The notes under the pieces: generated by a model
Told to the model about the DNA's origin: nothing
Seen by the model: the letters and a program-made list of their open reading frames with translations, nothing else
Database searches by the model: none
Translations under genes and position numbers: made by a program
Assembly (NCBI RefSeq): GCF_022682495.2
Contig: NC_071396.1
Span: forward strand, 53,316,022 to 53,380,021
DNA length: 64,000 nt
Source: Desmodus rotundus
Taxonomy: Eukaryota > Chordata > Mammalia > Chiroptera > Phyllostomidae
Direction: 5' to 3'
Part shown: positions 12,913 through 26,339 of the stretch, piece by piece
How the letters are laid out: each line of letters starts with the position of its first letter
Numbering within the stretch: position 1 is the stretch's first letter

Positions 12913-15695
12913 TATCTTTAAAGCACTTAGGGGTTGGACAAATATAGGTAGTAAACTTTCAATACATTATTGCCTATCAGGATGTGGAAACTCCTTCAAA
13001 GTAGCTCTAACTTTGTGTTCTTAGAAGGCTGCAGGTCCTGCTCAGTACGAGAAAGACAGCACCATCTTTTCTACTTGGGTATGCATCTGTAGGATGCTGC
13101 AGGCTCTAGGAGAGCTGGGTTTTGCATGTGTTTGTTCATAATGTGCTGGAAGAACCAAACAGACCCTGGCCCACTGTAGTGTTTAATAAATCTTTGCTGA
13201 GTGAAGGAATAAAGCCGTGAGCAGACCAAGAATAGGAATATAGCAGGGTGGCTTGTTTGGTGTAGCTAGGTCATTTTTGCTAGTTTGTGGCTGCAGATCC
13301 TTCGTCATCTGGAGATCAATAGAATACGTAGGTAGCAAGTTATTGGGAGGGTTCTTTTTTTAAATCCAGCTGAATTAGCATACAAAAGGCTGTACATGTT
13401 ACACTGCACAATTTGATAAATTCTGACATCTGTATATACCTATGAAGCCATCACCACAATATTAGGGGAATTCTTGATGACGGTCTTCAAGTCTTTTATT
13501 TCTCTGTGCCTGACAAACCACTTCCCCCTTGGTCTTGCATGTAGCTGGCTCCCTCATCAGGTGGGGAGAGGGAAGGAGGGTCTGCCTTCCTCTTCCTCAC
13601 ATCATTGCTTTCTAGCTTTCATCTGCATTTTTATTACATTCTTGCCGTTGAAATTGTAGATGGTTATAGTGTGTTTGTCTTTGTTGAGTATCTATCTTCA
13701 CTAGGGTGCAGGTGGGGAGCATAAGAGCATACCTGTTTTGTTAAAAGTTTTATTCTCATCCCAGTCCTCACACAAAGGAGGTGCATAGTGCAGAGTTAAG
13801 GGGTGAACGAACTATTACCAGAATAGATATATGGCACTGTGGGACATGAATTGGGAGCAGAGAAAACTGAGTTGTTCTCAGGCACACAAAGTTATTCTCA
13901 CTTTCAGTGGAGAGAAATGAAAGGGAAGGAAGGCCTCCTAGGGTCTGAATTACTTTAACTTGGTTACTGATTTGAGACTAAGGAGGCCCTGGAAATGCAG
14001 GGAATCTAACCTGGCGAAAGCCAGACCCAAGATGAGGTGCGTGGGGACTTGCTCTGTCATTCTGAGACCCAGCTGTTCAGTGGAACGTTAAAAACATTGT
14101 TGTTGGGGCTCTGTGAGTTTGTTTTTATATTGCAAACTGATCCTCTTCTACAGGCTGCCGCAGAAGGGGACTTTAACTGAGTATGCCATTAGAAGGCCCC
14201 CCCAGGTCCCTTTTGTTTCTTTGCAGCTTGTGGTATCCCCCCGAAACCTGCACATTATAAATGACAATGGAGTTTTCAAAGTCAGCTGTGATTCCCTCAG
14301 AAAAGTCTCTGGTAGGCATTAAAGGAAGAATCACAAAAATAATAATTAAAAATGACACAGCCAGGTAGTGCTATGTAGTGTGCATTTTGGCAAGAGTCAA
14401 CATTTTAGAACAGTAAATACTCTCTCCATGGTGGGGAAAAACAGGCAAAACAGGCTTTTAAAACCCCATTCTAGAAGGAAAGGGGAGGGATGGGAAATAA
14501 AAGAATATACTTATGTTGTTGGTGAAGCTACTTTTCTACTGAGCGTTTGCAGAAGAGATGGATACCAGATTTATTAAGAATTATTGTTTCTTTCAGATCC
14601 TAGGAAGCAGCTGGCTGATCTGGGATGAAGTGACGTGCACTGTTAGGTTGTATTTTCTGCATGTTTCATCTCAGGTGCTTTGCCCCTGATGTCCATCCAT
14701 CCGTTTGTCTGCCCATCATTATTGACTATATGATGCCTGTATAATACAAGGCACTTTTTCTTCCCTCCCTCCCTCCCATTCTCAGTCTGTTCATCCTCCA
14801 GCCACATAGTGTTATTGATTGCCTGTTATGTGCCAGGGAGTGTTCTGCACCCTAGGAACCCTGAGTAGAGGAGACAATTTAGCAGAGGAGATGGGCTCGT
14901 GGACAAGATAGTCTTATTGTTTTTTATCTTTGATGTGAGGTTATCGATGACTGACTTACACCTCCCCGTATCCCATTTCTAATGAGATGAAAGCACAGGC
15001 TGTATGTATCTGCTTTTTGATTACCTCTCCCGTGACTACTGTATCGGGCACATAGGTGGTCAATTCATAGCGTTTTGAATAAATAACAGAATAAATGAGT
15101 GATCTGTGTAGTGTGGGACACACTTTAACAGGAGTATAATCACAGCTGTGGGAAGTTGCACAGAAGACAGAATTACTAACATGGCTCCCTATGTCTGGGT
15201 CAAGTAATGAAGAGCAAGGGATGTTTGTGCATGTCGTTAACTATCTGTGCTTTGCTCATGCTCTCCGTGACATGTTTGAGCTGCTCCCGTGCATGGAGCT
15301 GTGGTGAACGGTGGACTGTGATGGAGCACAGGACTGACGTGGTCTCTGCCTTCCGGGAGCTGCCCACACTGAGCAAGTGTGAAAAGTGCTCACAGGGAGA
15401 GCCCAGGTGTGTGGGCACACAGTGGGGGCCAGCCTGGGCCTGCAGTGAATGTGAAGCTGCCCCTTGAAGGGCTCCCTGGGGGAAGGCAGGTGCTGGTTGT
15501 GTGGGAGTGGTAGAAGGGGCCTGTGAAGGTGCTGACCTGGGAAGGAAGCTGGGGTGGCCCGAGTGTGGAGCTCTTCTCTGATTGAGGCCAGGGCCAGGCC
15601 ATCTCCAATATCTGAAGAGCAGGCACTCCTTTCTGTGTTGTTGCAGAGCCCCTTGATTTTGGTAGCAATGTGACTTAAAGGCCCAGGCTTCCTAA

Positions 15696-16085
15696 AAAAG
15701 AAACTGTATTAGCTTCCATGGCTGCCTTAAACAAATTACCATAAACTAGTTGGCTTAAAACAAGAGAAATTTATTCTTTCATTGTTCTGGAGGCCAGCAA
15801 TCTGAGATCAGGGTTTCGACAGGGTCGTGCTCCCTCTGAAGACTCCAGGGGAGGGATCGTTCTTCTTCCAAGCTACTATCGCTCCTGGTCATTTTTGGTG
15901 TCCTTGGCTCATAGCTGCATCAGTCACTCTAACCTCTGCCTTCTCCTTTCCTGTGTGTCTGTGTCCCCTTCTCTTTTTAAAAGTACACTAGTATTTGGAT
16001 TTAGGGCCAGTTTTAATACAGTATGGCCCTATGCCATGTTCTGAGGTTCCAGGTGGGCATGAATTAGGGGGACATTATTCAGTTG
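15696..16085 (+). repeat. Ancient mammalian interspersed repeat ('gctgcc..taaacaaattacc' type)
   Basis: Starts tgtattagcttccatggctgccttaaacaaattaccataaactagttggcttaaa (quoted in part: gctgccttaaacaaattacc), then attgttctggaggccagcaa. The same family occurs at 33930-34245 and 48350-48700. I recognise it but do not assign a class. Confidence 0.55.
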
Positions 16086-16649
16086 ACGTCAGGAGGGCAT
16101 GTTGAAGTTGGGGGAGCTGTGCTGGGAGGCTTCCTAGGGGTCTTCTTATCCTTCAGGGTTCTGGATTGACAGGAGGTCGGGAGACTTGGTCGTGGAGAAG
16201 GTGGGCCAGCAGTGGCTGGGACTCCAGTCTTGGCGAGGGCTCCTGGGTTCGGGATTCTTCTCACGTGCCTAAGGGAGCTGTGAGACTGTGCACGGTGGCC
16301 TTGCTGTTGCAGTTCCCAGGCTCATGTTCACCCCATTCTTCCTGCAACTAGGGGCAACATCAGAGCTTCCTACTGACCGTCCTTAGAGCACCTTGACATG
16401 GGAGGCGTGTTCCTGAGCGTAACCGGCCAGTGTAATCAGTAACCCTAGCCAACAATGGCCCCGGGTTTTTCCACGCTCTTCTTCTCTGGGAATAGTTTCC
16501 TGCTGCTCTCTTGGAGGCGTGTTGCCAGGGACTTTCTGGGCCTACAGGACATCACTTTCCTTTTCTTTCTACTTTCTCAGGTTCAGTGTTAGTAGCTTCT
16601 TCCAGTTCTTTGGCACTTACAGAAATTATTCAACAGTGTCTTCCTATAA

Positions 16650-16815
16650 CAGTGGTTCTTGAACTTACTGTGATTTCCAGATTTGCTTTCCTATCTGAAA
16701 ATTTGATTCCCAAATCTGATTTTCAGATTTTGATTCCCAGAATTTCTGATTTAGTAAGCCTGGGTTGATCCGATTTAGGTGAACTTCAAAAACCAATTTA
16801 AGAAACCGTTCCCCA
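16650..16815 (+). repeat. MER5-type (hAT-Charlie) DNA element
   Basis: Begins cagtggttcttgaactt and contains gaatttctgatttagtaagcctggg, then aaccgttcccc, matching MER5 elements. Confidence 0.6.
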
Positions 16816-17419
16816 AGGGTATGTTTTCGTGCACATGGGTGCGTGTGCGAGTGTATGTGTTTCCTCAAGTGACACCTGGTATATTAGACAGGATGGTTTC
16901 TGCATTTACATGATGCTAATTGACACAATTGCCACCAGATTATATATTTCAAACTCTGACCTAGATATGCTGTCTAGATATACAAATGCAAATTCTCCTA
17001 ACATTAGCCTGTGGGCAAAGTGATAAAATAGAATTAATGGTACCTCAAAAACATTATAGGTGTACTGTTGAATGAGGAAGAGCGTGAGTAAGGAATGTGG
17101 GTTTTATGACCTCAAAGCTAAGCCTAGGGAATGGGGTTTCCATTGTTTGTTTTTTATGTGCAAGGGGTTGGATAATGGGATGGCTCTTTCGTCCTCATTT
17201 TTGTGACCCAGGTTACCCTTTCTGTAAAACAGGATTGCAGAGTTGTCGCTCTCCTCACTGAACTCTAAGAGTCACATTCTTATTTGTGTGTTCATTTACT
17301 TATTTACGCTAGAACTGCAATGATTGTCCTTTTATGAACACGACAGAGATGGCTGCTGCCTGCTTGGCATTTATAACGTCATCGGGCTGGTACACATTAA
17401 ACAGTTACCAAAAATCAAA

Positions 17420-17990
17420 GGAGATTACTTATGTAAAGGGATGGGAAGGGCAATTCTAGGGAGTGCTGAGAGCTTACCATTGGGAGTGGGTGGGGGATGA
17501 AGTGATACTTCAAGCAGAATGTGAAGGGCCAAGGGGCAGTAACTAGGTGGAGAGGGCTGGGGAACACTGAGGGCCGGGGGTACGCCACATGCCAGGCTTT
17601 GTGGCCAGAGAGGTCCCGGCACATTCCAGCATCTGAGTTGGCCAGTGGAACTGGAGCTCTGAGGGAGGGCGAGGCCAGTGAGGTGTGCAGGTGAGGCAAG
17701 TTTTGTATATTGTTATTTTCAGATGAAAGGAAGAGTTATGATTGGGGAGGATGTGGAAGGAGCGGTGACAGGATCAGGTCTGTTAATTTTGAAAAGGTCA
17801 TCCTGAGTAGCTGAGTGACAAATGGTCTGGAGGAGAGCTGGAAGGAAGTGGGGACGCCAGTTAGGAGTCCAGGCCAGAGATGGTGCTGGCCTGGCCTCAG
17901 TGATGCAGCAGGAATGAGGTCTTTTTCCAGACACCAGTTGGAGGAAGGAAGAAGGTTAGTGGGGGTGGACAAACAATCCTAGGTGTTTAA
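17420..17990 (+). repeat. Fragment of the ancient repeat module shared with 26340-27000 and 50110-50920
   Basis: Contains aggtcatcctgagtagctgagtgac, aatggtctggaggagagctgg and cagttaggagtccaggccagagatggtgctggc, parallel to the 26.7-kb and 50.8-kb copies. Confidence 0.45.
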
Positions 17991-20227
17991 TCTGTAGGGA
18001 CCCTTGTTCATAAAGCAGAAATAAGTGCTGTTAAAGGTATTAAAGTAGAAAGATTTTTCTTTCATGGTCTAGCTCTTGACTGTGGTACTTTTCATTTGCT
18101 GTTTAATGTTCTAAATAAAGAAAAATTAAAAATTTAAAGTCTTGGTGTGAGTTTTACTCTTCATCTTTATGTTGGGCAATGGCCGTTTTAAATGTAAGAT
18201 CGACTGACTTATATGTGGACTCACTGAAGTTACACAAATCATATCACATAGCTTATATGCATATTAATTTTGTTCCTACCAGAATAGTAGAACCACTGCA
18301 CAAACTAACTCAGCTGTTTTTATTGCACTTGATTTGTGCACATTTCTACCAGCAATCTGTCTTTGGCTTACTGATGAATAAGGAAGGATGGAAAGGAAGA
18401 GGGACTGTGGGTAGCTTGATCTTTACCTATTCTGTGTCTTCACGGTGAGCCTAAGGTGTTGGCTTATCCAGAGAAAAAAATAATGTGAGTAGGAAAGGCA
18501 ATGACAAGGTTCCTTGGCCCTTCCTCTTTCTTAAAATGAGATTGCCTTTTTTTTTGTTTTGCGTCTGGCCAGTTCTGATTCAAATGGAAAGCGTGGCCCA
18601 TCAGGGCTGGCAGTGTTTGCCTGTACTGTAGACACAACCCATTCAGGTTGTACTCACTTAGTCTTGCTCAACTCCCACATATCGTGGGTGCTCCAGAGTC
18701 CTGTGCTCCTGGGATGTTAGCAAACACAATATACACACGGGGCCCTAAAGCACCCTGGTGGGCATGCACAACACCCCTGCTGTAGGTCTCCTCTGCTCAC
18801 ATGCATACTCCACTTCATTTTAAAGATTTTCAGGATAGTGCCGGAATAGCATTAGACCAGGCAGGCTATTCTGAGTGTGGGTCCCCGTGTTGATGGGACA
18901 GGTTGCATGCCCGAGAGGTTACCTGCCTATGCCTCTGCACTCCTTGTCTCTCAGCAGCCCTGTGGGCCTGTCCTAGATTCACTTGAGTCTGTGGCAGATT
19001 TACTCTTTGCAGGCTCAGGAAAGAATAACTACCTGTATTGGCAGCTCCCGGCCAGGCCTGTGGTCCAGGAGTGCTTGGCTCCCCAGGTGCTGAAGGAACT
19101 GCCTGGCTCCCGGACAGTTTCCGGCCAGTCAGCGCCCAGTACCGTTCACCAGCTCCAGGTGCCATGAGCGAGCCTGTACCAATCAGGCCATAACAGAGCT
19201 GCCTTTGTAGTTGATTGGGCTTCAGAATACGGAACATGATGGAGAAGATTTTTTTGGAAAAAAGCTCAGCTTTCTGAATTTGTGAGTTTTGAATTTCATT
19301 GTGGTGTTTCCTCTCCCCACCTGTACTGCCACCTAGGTTTCTTCCATCACAGGCATTAACCGCCTGCTTCAGGAACATTTGTAAACCTCTCAGGAAGGAG
19401 AAGTTCCAGCTTCTTTGGAGCTCTGGCTTTGTCATCTGGAGAGGTTCCCGTCCACTGGTACTCTGTCCTGGATGTTCTGAGGGTCTAGGTGACAGCAGCT
19501 CTCAGACTTCACCAGGCATTCATCTGCTTCAGAGGGCTGGGATGAGCTCCCGGGGGGAGGGAGTCTGTCCTCAGTGGTGCTCGACCATGTTTTGAAAAAG
19601 TCTTCAGCCTCCCAAATTCTGTGGTGTGGAGTGAGGGGGTACTCTTGAGAACTTGTTGAAACACAATTTCTTATTTGAGTGGCAGCCAGAATTTGGCAGG
19701 AGACAGTGTTGGGTAAGGAGGCCTTACTTCTGGGAACCTGTGGGGAGGACGAATGTTGCCTACCTGGGGACCTCCCTACTTGGTCCCAGTAGCACCTGGC
19801 CTCCCTTGAGATGCGGCAGGGAACTGGCTATTTACGCAGGGATTAAAGAAAGTGAAACAAAGTTGTGAGAATGTATGAGGTATGGCTCTGCTCAAAGTTG
19901 CTAGGCACTTTGTTTTTTTTAAGGCAATGTTCATTTAATCCAAGGGTAGACAGACAGATTTTCCTGTATTAATTAACCTTATTCGGGTGCTGAGGAGCAG
20001 CTGTCTTGTTTCCTGTGATAGCGGTGGGGAGGAGTGTCCTTGAGGTGACCAGGGACTAGGTTGATTCCATCCAGATGATGATAATGGTGGGAGGTCCTCA
20101 GGGTGGAGGGGCATTAAGGTGAGAGGGAGGAGGAGGCCAAGTGGCTTGGCTGTCCTTTGATCTCTACACAGAAATACACCAGCATGACATTTAATTTATT
20201 ATGTTATTGGGTACAACTGTATATTAC

Positions 20228-20415
20228 TAATACCCACTGTTTATTGAGGGCTTGCTGCAGCCAGTGCCTGTGCTAAACACTGCTGAGCATTCTCTCTTTT
20301 CTCACAGAAATCCCTGGAAGCAGGTGTCCTTTTTTTTCCTCTATGTCATGCAGATGCAAATGAGTACAGGGACCTCGTAGGTGGCAGAGGTGGAATTCTG
20401 AACCCTGTGAATTCG
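20228..20415 (-). repeat. MIR SINE
   Basis: Reverse-strand MIR: cactgtttattgagggcttgctgc, gtgctaaacactgctgagcattc and ggtggcagaggtggaattctgaaccctg. Confidence 0.65.
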
Positions 20416-21959
20416 TTCCCAAAGCCCCAGCACTTACCCATGGTTCTAGGCTTCTTTACCTGATGGAAGGACTCTAGTTACTCTCCAAGCCTTGTCTTGC
20501 CTGACACCCTCACATTTACCTTAGCTTTTGATGAGAACAGCCAGAGGTGTATCTGATTTTGTGTATTATGTCCAGGTTCCATTGTCTGTGGCTTTCTGCG
20601 TTAATAATAGTTGAATGCAAAGTAAGCCCCATTCTTTGAGCTGGTGTTTTTTTTTTTTCCTTTGCTAGAAAAGATTCAGGGGTTACAGGGAGGTGACAGG
20701 CCTTGGCTTCTCTTTTTCTGCTTTTCAAGTGAGGTTCTTGTTTGTCCAAAGTTGTTTAGAGCAAATATGATGGTGAGGTGGGAGGAGGCAGGCCTGAGGG
20801 TGTGAAAAGATAACTTATAGATGCTGAGTTTTTCTTTTACAATTCCAATTATAAACACTTTCGCAATTCACAATTCACAATGCCAAAGACCTTGGAACAC
20901 AAGGTTCTGCACCTGAGGTGACCTATTAAGACATTAATGTGGCTTGGAAACCCATTATCAACCCTAATTTACTGTTTTGTGATTGTCCTCTTCTTCATGT
21001 AAAAGCTTTATAATGAACTTTGGTAAATCTTCCTGAACTCTTTTTCAAAGTGGCAGTGTTTGCTTTCCTTCCATTATGGAGAAAGGCACAGGCAGAGGAA
21101 GAAATGGCAGTTGCTTGATAGCTCCCTGGAAGAAGGGGCGGCACTTGGAGCTGTACCTTTTAAAGCACGTTTGGGACTTCTGTCTGGTCCATGGATCCTG
21201 TCTCTGTGGACCCAAGACAGGCAGGGCTGCCCTGCTCTAGTTCCACATGTACTCAGTTTTCTGGTTCCCTGTCCCTTCTTCATTTTATTGGCAAGGCCTT
21301 TTCTTTTACTTGTAAGCCTCTTCCAAGAAGGTCTGGCTTTCACTCTAAGTATACCACCATAAATTTTGAGGTGGTACATATCATCCTCTTAATCTACTTG
21401 AGCCAGCACATCATCATGAAGACATCATTTTATTTAGGGGGTATTAGTTGCTATGGTTATTTGCTGAGACTAACAGAGTCTGTGTTCTCTCAATTGGATT
21501 TTTGGAAACTTCTCTCTGAGAATGACAGAGGTGTGCCTCCCATAGGAATATCCAGTATATACTGTCACCATTGGGGAAACAAAGGCACAGAAAAGATACT
21601 GTGGGTGGAATTTTAGAGCCAGAAGGGAGCTTACAGATCAAGTGGTTCAGCCTCTAGTTTCCAAAAGGGTTTCCTAAGACTGAACTTTGTGAAGTTCATT
21701 AGGAACTTGCTAAGAAACTGTTAAGTAACTTACCCTATGTACATGTCCATAGTTGGTTGGTGAGCAAGGATGGAGCTCATTTCTTGTTCTTATTCTAGTC
21801 CTTCTGCTGCAGTAGAAGTCCTCTTAAGGAATCCATCCTTCCAATAGATACTGAGGGCCTCTGGCTGTAGGCACTGTGCTGGAAGGAGAAAGGCATCGTG
21901 ACCTTCGCTCTCAGGGTCTCAGGTGGGAATCCTTGCCCTTGCCTTGGAGAGTGTGGTGC

Positions 21960-22100
21960 CTCCAGCAGCATTGGCATCACCTGGAAACTTGATAGAAATG
22001 CAGAGGCTCTGGCTTTCAGGCCTACTAATCAGAATCAGCATTTTGACAAGATTCTTGGTTGATTGGGTGCACATTAAAGTTTGAGAAGCTCTGCTCTAGG
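21960..22100 (-). repeat. MER5A (hAT-Charlie) DNA element
   Basis: cagcattggcatcacctggaaacttgatagaaatgcag followed by ctactaatcagaatcagcattttgac and aagtttgagaagctctgct is the reverse strand of MER5A. Confidence 0.75.
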
Positions 22101-22680
22101 AAGGTAGCTCCTTCTAGAAGCAAAAGTCAAATTTTGAGGCCCAAGCCGGGCTTAACCGCCCCTCCCTGCATCTGCTCCTCTGCTTGGCGTTGGCATCATA
22201 GTAATGCTGTGTGGTGTCGACCGAGAGGAAGAGGGAGGAACGCTCCACCATTCTCAGCCTGAGCTCTAGTGCATTCGCACTTGACCCCTTCTCATCTTCC
22301 CAGCCCTCCTGTGACCCACTCTCCCTGCAGACCCTTTGGTCTGACTTTGTATGGTCTCCTCTTAATGCCCTTCAACTTTTCCTCCCTAAAACATACCTAT
22401 CTTAGGGGCAAAGCAAAAATGGCACCTTTTCAGGAAGCTAGGCACTTTAGCCTTGTGACCCCTGAAAATCCCTTCTATCTTGGGTGTCACCTTAGCATGC
22501 TCATTCTTATATCTGTTTTATCTGGGGCTGGTCCCCTCACCAAGGAAATTGATGAAAAGGATTTGATGATACCATTCTTCCCTTGTGCATTTAAAAGGCA
22601 CCATTTGAGTTTAATAAACTTCTCAAGAAGAAACCCATGCTGTTTTGAGTTGTAGTTTGGTTAAAAAATAGTGTTGCTCC

Positions 22681-22839
22681 GGCTGGGTTGCTCAGTTGGT
22701 TAGAGCATTGTCCTGATACGCCAAGGTTGCGGGTTCGATCCTTAGTCAGGGTACATTAATCAAGTGAATGCATAAAATAAGTGGGACAACAAATCGATGT
22801 TTCTCTTCCCTTCCTCTCTCTCTTTAAAATAAAAAAAAA
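22681..22839 (+). mobile_element. VES SINE (bat tRNA-derived)
   Basis: The tRNA-like head ctgggttgctcagttggttagagc (box A region) is followed by ggttcgatcc at 22732-22741 (an intact box B), then gtcagggtaca, aaatcgatgtttctctt and a short pyrimidine run ending taaaataaaaaaaaa. This layout is that of bat VES SINEs transcribed by RNA polymerase III. Clear target duplications were not found. Confidence 0.85.
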
Positions 22840-23217
22840 TTGTTATTTAGTTCAGGGTTTTTGTCTTTTCTCTGCAAGGGGTGAAAGGAAGTTTTAAATG
22901 TGTAGATGAATAAGGGTTTTCTAAGCATCTGAGGAAAACCTAAGGATGCAGATGTGTTTTTAGTAGTTCACTACAATGGGGTTGAGTAGTTCGGTGAATC
23001 AATGAAGCACAAATTCCTGTTTGAAATGAAGAAAATCAATGAGGAAAAAATTCCTTAGTTTGCTAATTAAGATTCTCCTTTGGTTGATTCTCTTCTTTCC
23101 CACCTGCAAGTGAACTTCCACTCTGCCCGTGCTTGTGGTAAGGAATGAGAATCTGCACCTAAGGGCCACCCTGTGATTTGCTCTTCCATGAAGTGTTTAT
23201 TTTTAACCCATTTTTAA

Positions 23218-23350
23218 TTCCCACTACAATCTTGTGAGGTGTATTATATCCTCACAGTTATATAAATGCTTGGAAAGGATGAATAATTTGCCCAAAGTCT
23301 ACAGCTAGTAATTAGCAGACCCAGGGTTTGAAGCCAGGCTTGCTGAGTTC
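23218..23350 (-). repeat. MIR SINE fragment
   Basis: Reverse-strand MIR: caatcttgtgaggtgtattat, aatttgcccaaagtctacagctagtaatta and cagggtttgaagccagg. Confidence 0.65.
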
Positions 23351-24184
23351 ATGCACTTCATACTTCTTTGAGTTGCCCTTGATTGTCTTGGTGTGTGTGT
23401 ACTTAACCAGCCTGGAATTACCCTTCCTTTTTGCTTCTTCACTTGGTTAGGCCCTCTAAAAATGGGTTTCTTTGTTTTAACTGAGCAGATCAACACTGTT
23501 TTCCTTGAGGGAGTTTTTCCTGCACTGACCTGCTGTCTTATAAGGTCTGGGGCATCATGTGAATGTAGACGTTCTGGACACAGTGCCTCAGTTCTGCTTT
23601 GTGTCAGGGCTGAGTAATTCAAGTTTGGGATTGGACTCTCCAGGGCCAGGGTTTTTGTAGTAGACCTGAGGTTGAATAAAGCACTTAACATAATGGTCAT
23701 TGATTGGCAATTGTTTATTAAGCACTTAATGTGATGTACTCTTATCAAGTTAGTCCTTATTTTCTTCATCTTTAAAAGACCAAGTGCTATCATTAAAGCT
23801 CAATGTTGTTATGAGGAGAAGATATTAATATAGTGCTTTGGAAATGCAAATGTCCTTGTATTCATCACTTGTATGTAATTATGTGTAGTGATGATGCTAC
23901 TGATCACTCATACCTGGACTTGAACTTTGAGTTTTCAATAGGGAGCAGAGTTTCTTTGAGTCCCTCATACTCTTCTTTTCTCCTGCCTGACCAGTGGACT
24001 GTGTACCGATGTGCAGGTTGAGAGGTGTCATGTGATCATCCACAGGGAGCAAGCCCTGACTGTCTGGGTGTGCATGTTCCTGCACTGAAGTGGGATGGGA
24101 AGTCATAGAAGTCCCAAACTAAGTTCTGGGCCAGCTCTTTAGTGAAAGGCTTAATCAGTGTTTAAGTCGATGTTGTTTCTGTTC

Positions 24185-24600
24185 TGTATAAAAATCTGCT
24201 TCCCATTTCCTTAGGGATGAAGTCCAGATCCCTTTGCTTGGCATTCAGGTCCTACCATGGTTTGATTCTAAAGCTCTCTTCCCTCCCAGTCTTGCCTCCT
24301 GTCCATCAAGTTTAACTTCCTGCTGCTTCTAGGTAGGTCCTTTGCTTTGTCATCTCTTTGCTTTCAGTTCTTCCAGAATACTTTCCCATGCCTGTCTACC
24401 CTGCCCAGCACCTCCCCCTATATCTACATATCCAACTAGTTCTGAACTTTGGAGGCTCAGTTAAATGCCACTCCCTATTCTTTTTTCCTGGGAGGCCGCC
24501 TCCGCTGGCGTCAGCTGGAGTAATATCCTGCTTACACTTCTTTAGCTATTTTTTTGTCCTTTCTGATTGCCTTAACATGTTCTACCTTAATTTGTAAATT
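24185..24600 (+). repeat. L2 LINE 3' region
   Basis: gggatgaagtccagatccctttgcttggcattcagg, tttgctttcagttcttccagaata, ctcagttaaatgccac and ctgggaggccgcctcc follow the L2 3' consensus order. Confidence 0.65.
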
Positions 24601-24724
24601 GACATAAGCAGATTAGGCCCTTCTAAATTGTATTCTCCTCAAGATATACAAGTATATACATAGCAGCCTTTTATTTCTTTGAGTACATGGATAAATGATT
24701 CTCAAATGTTTGAGTAAACTAGGT

Positions 24725-24930
24725 AATATTGTGTAGTAGTTAAGAGCTATGGAGTCAAGGTTCCTTGTACTACCAGTCATTGCGCGACTGTGACAGGTTC
24801 TTCCACCTCTCTGAGGCTGTTTCCCTATCTGCAAAATGGAAGTAATAATATGTACTCAGTAGGATAGTCGTGAGAATGAAATAGTTTAAAATACTTAGGT
24901 ACACATTACATAGTGAGCACCCAATAAATT
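24725..24930 (+). repeat. MIR SINE
   Basis: tgtgtagtagttaagagctatggagtc, then ctctctgaggctgtttccctatctgcaaaatgg, and tgagcacccaataaat. Confidence 0.8.
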
Positions 24931-26339
24931 AATGCATAATATATTTTGGATATATATTTAGGTGGGTTTGGGTCTCATATTATTCTTGGAGGGGGTTTCT
25001 ATGTAAATAGAATTGGAAACTTCATCTGGAAGAGGGTGACATACCTTTCTTTGTTCTTTGTGATTTCATTTTTAAAATCAACTTTGAAAATTTCATTAGC
25101 CTTAGTGCTCTGGTTGGAAAACAAATTCTCCAGAGTCTGTGCTGGCTGTGGCCTCATTTTTAGGAAATAGAGTTTTAGGGAAATGGCCTCAGGAAAAGTA
25201 TGCAGATATACGCGTATAATCAGAGTGCACGTGATAGACATGCCGTGGTGGATAGGGTTGGTGGGCATAGCATCCTCTGGTGAGATGAAAGGGTTTCATC
25301 TCTCTGGTGAGTCTGCTCCAGCCAGATTGGAAACACGGTGAGAGACCTGTTGGTGGTGACTTCATCCTTCCAGCCCTTCCCCTCCACATCTCAGGCTTGG
25401 ATGGATAAGATAAAGACAGGTCCTCTGCATGTGTTAGGGCAGGTTTTCCCCCATGGAGGCCAGGGCCCCTCCCTCCATAGCTGATTGCACATGCACTGGA
25501 AAGTTCTTCTCTTGTTTGGGTGTCTTTACTAATTGGAAGGGATCTGTCCCCAGCCCTGCATTGAGGGCTGGCCCTGTCTTTTCTCCTTGAGTCTTAGCAC
25601 ACCTTCTCTGATACAGTTAATCGCCACCTAGTGGCCACAGGTAAGACCATGCATCACAGAAACCAGATGAACGCTATGAGGGAATTTTGTTCTATTGTAA
25701 GATTTGAACATGATCTGTTTTCCTTTTTGCTCACATAATGCAGGGGTTCATGCTGTAGAATTCCCTTTAACAAGGGAACATCACTTGCGCTTTTTGTACT
25801 TGAGCAATGGAACTAGGTTTACAATGCCACTTGCAGACTTGGGGCAATGGTGAGTAGGGGGAATGCAGAAACAGAGTTTCTGATAGGACGAGTTCTGTCT
25901 TGCCCAGATACAGGGAAAGAGAAAAGAAGGGTCTCTGGGAACTCTTTCTTCATCTCTTTTAGCTCCAGGCCTGGGGACATGCTGGGGCTGAAAGGGGACA
26001 CATGACTGTGGCTGAACGCTGCTGTGTTTGTTGCTCATTTCTCCTGGTCCCTTGGTGTAGAGAAAGTTTTGCTTTCTGTGCTTGCTGGTGGCTCTCTCTG
26101 CAGCTCTGTGGGAACTTTCCTCAGTAGACAGAACCAAGAAAGGTGGTTTTATCTTAACAATAAGCAGATTCCTATGTATACATGTTCCAATCAGACTTAC
26201 ATAAATTAGAAAGTTTCTCCTACTATACCTAATCTACTTTTTTTTCTCCCCACTTGTCAAGCATAGAATCAGGAAGTTCACCTTTGGTGAGTGTAATGAA
26301 CTAGTGGAGTGCCCAACTTCCCCTCTCCTTTGTTCTTTC

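Noticed and set aside
18866..19435. 189-codon open frame on the minus strand in intron 1
   Set aside because: No recognisable domain, no splice context and low-complexity composition. It overlaps another open frame on the + strand and is most likely chance in a GC-richer stretch.
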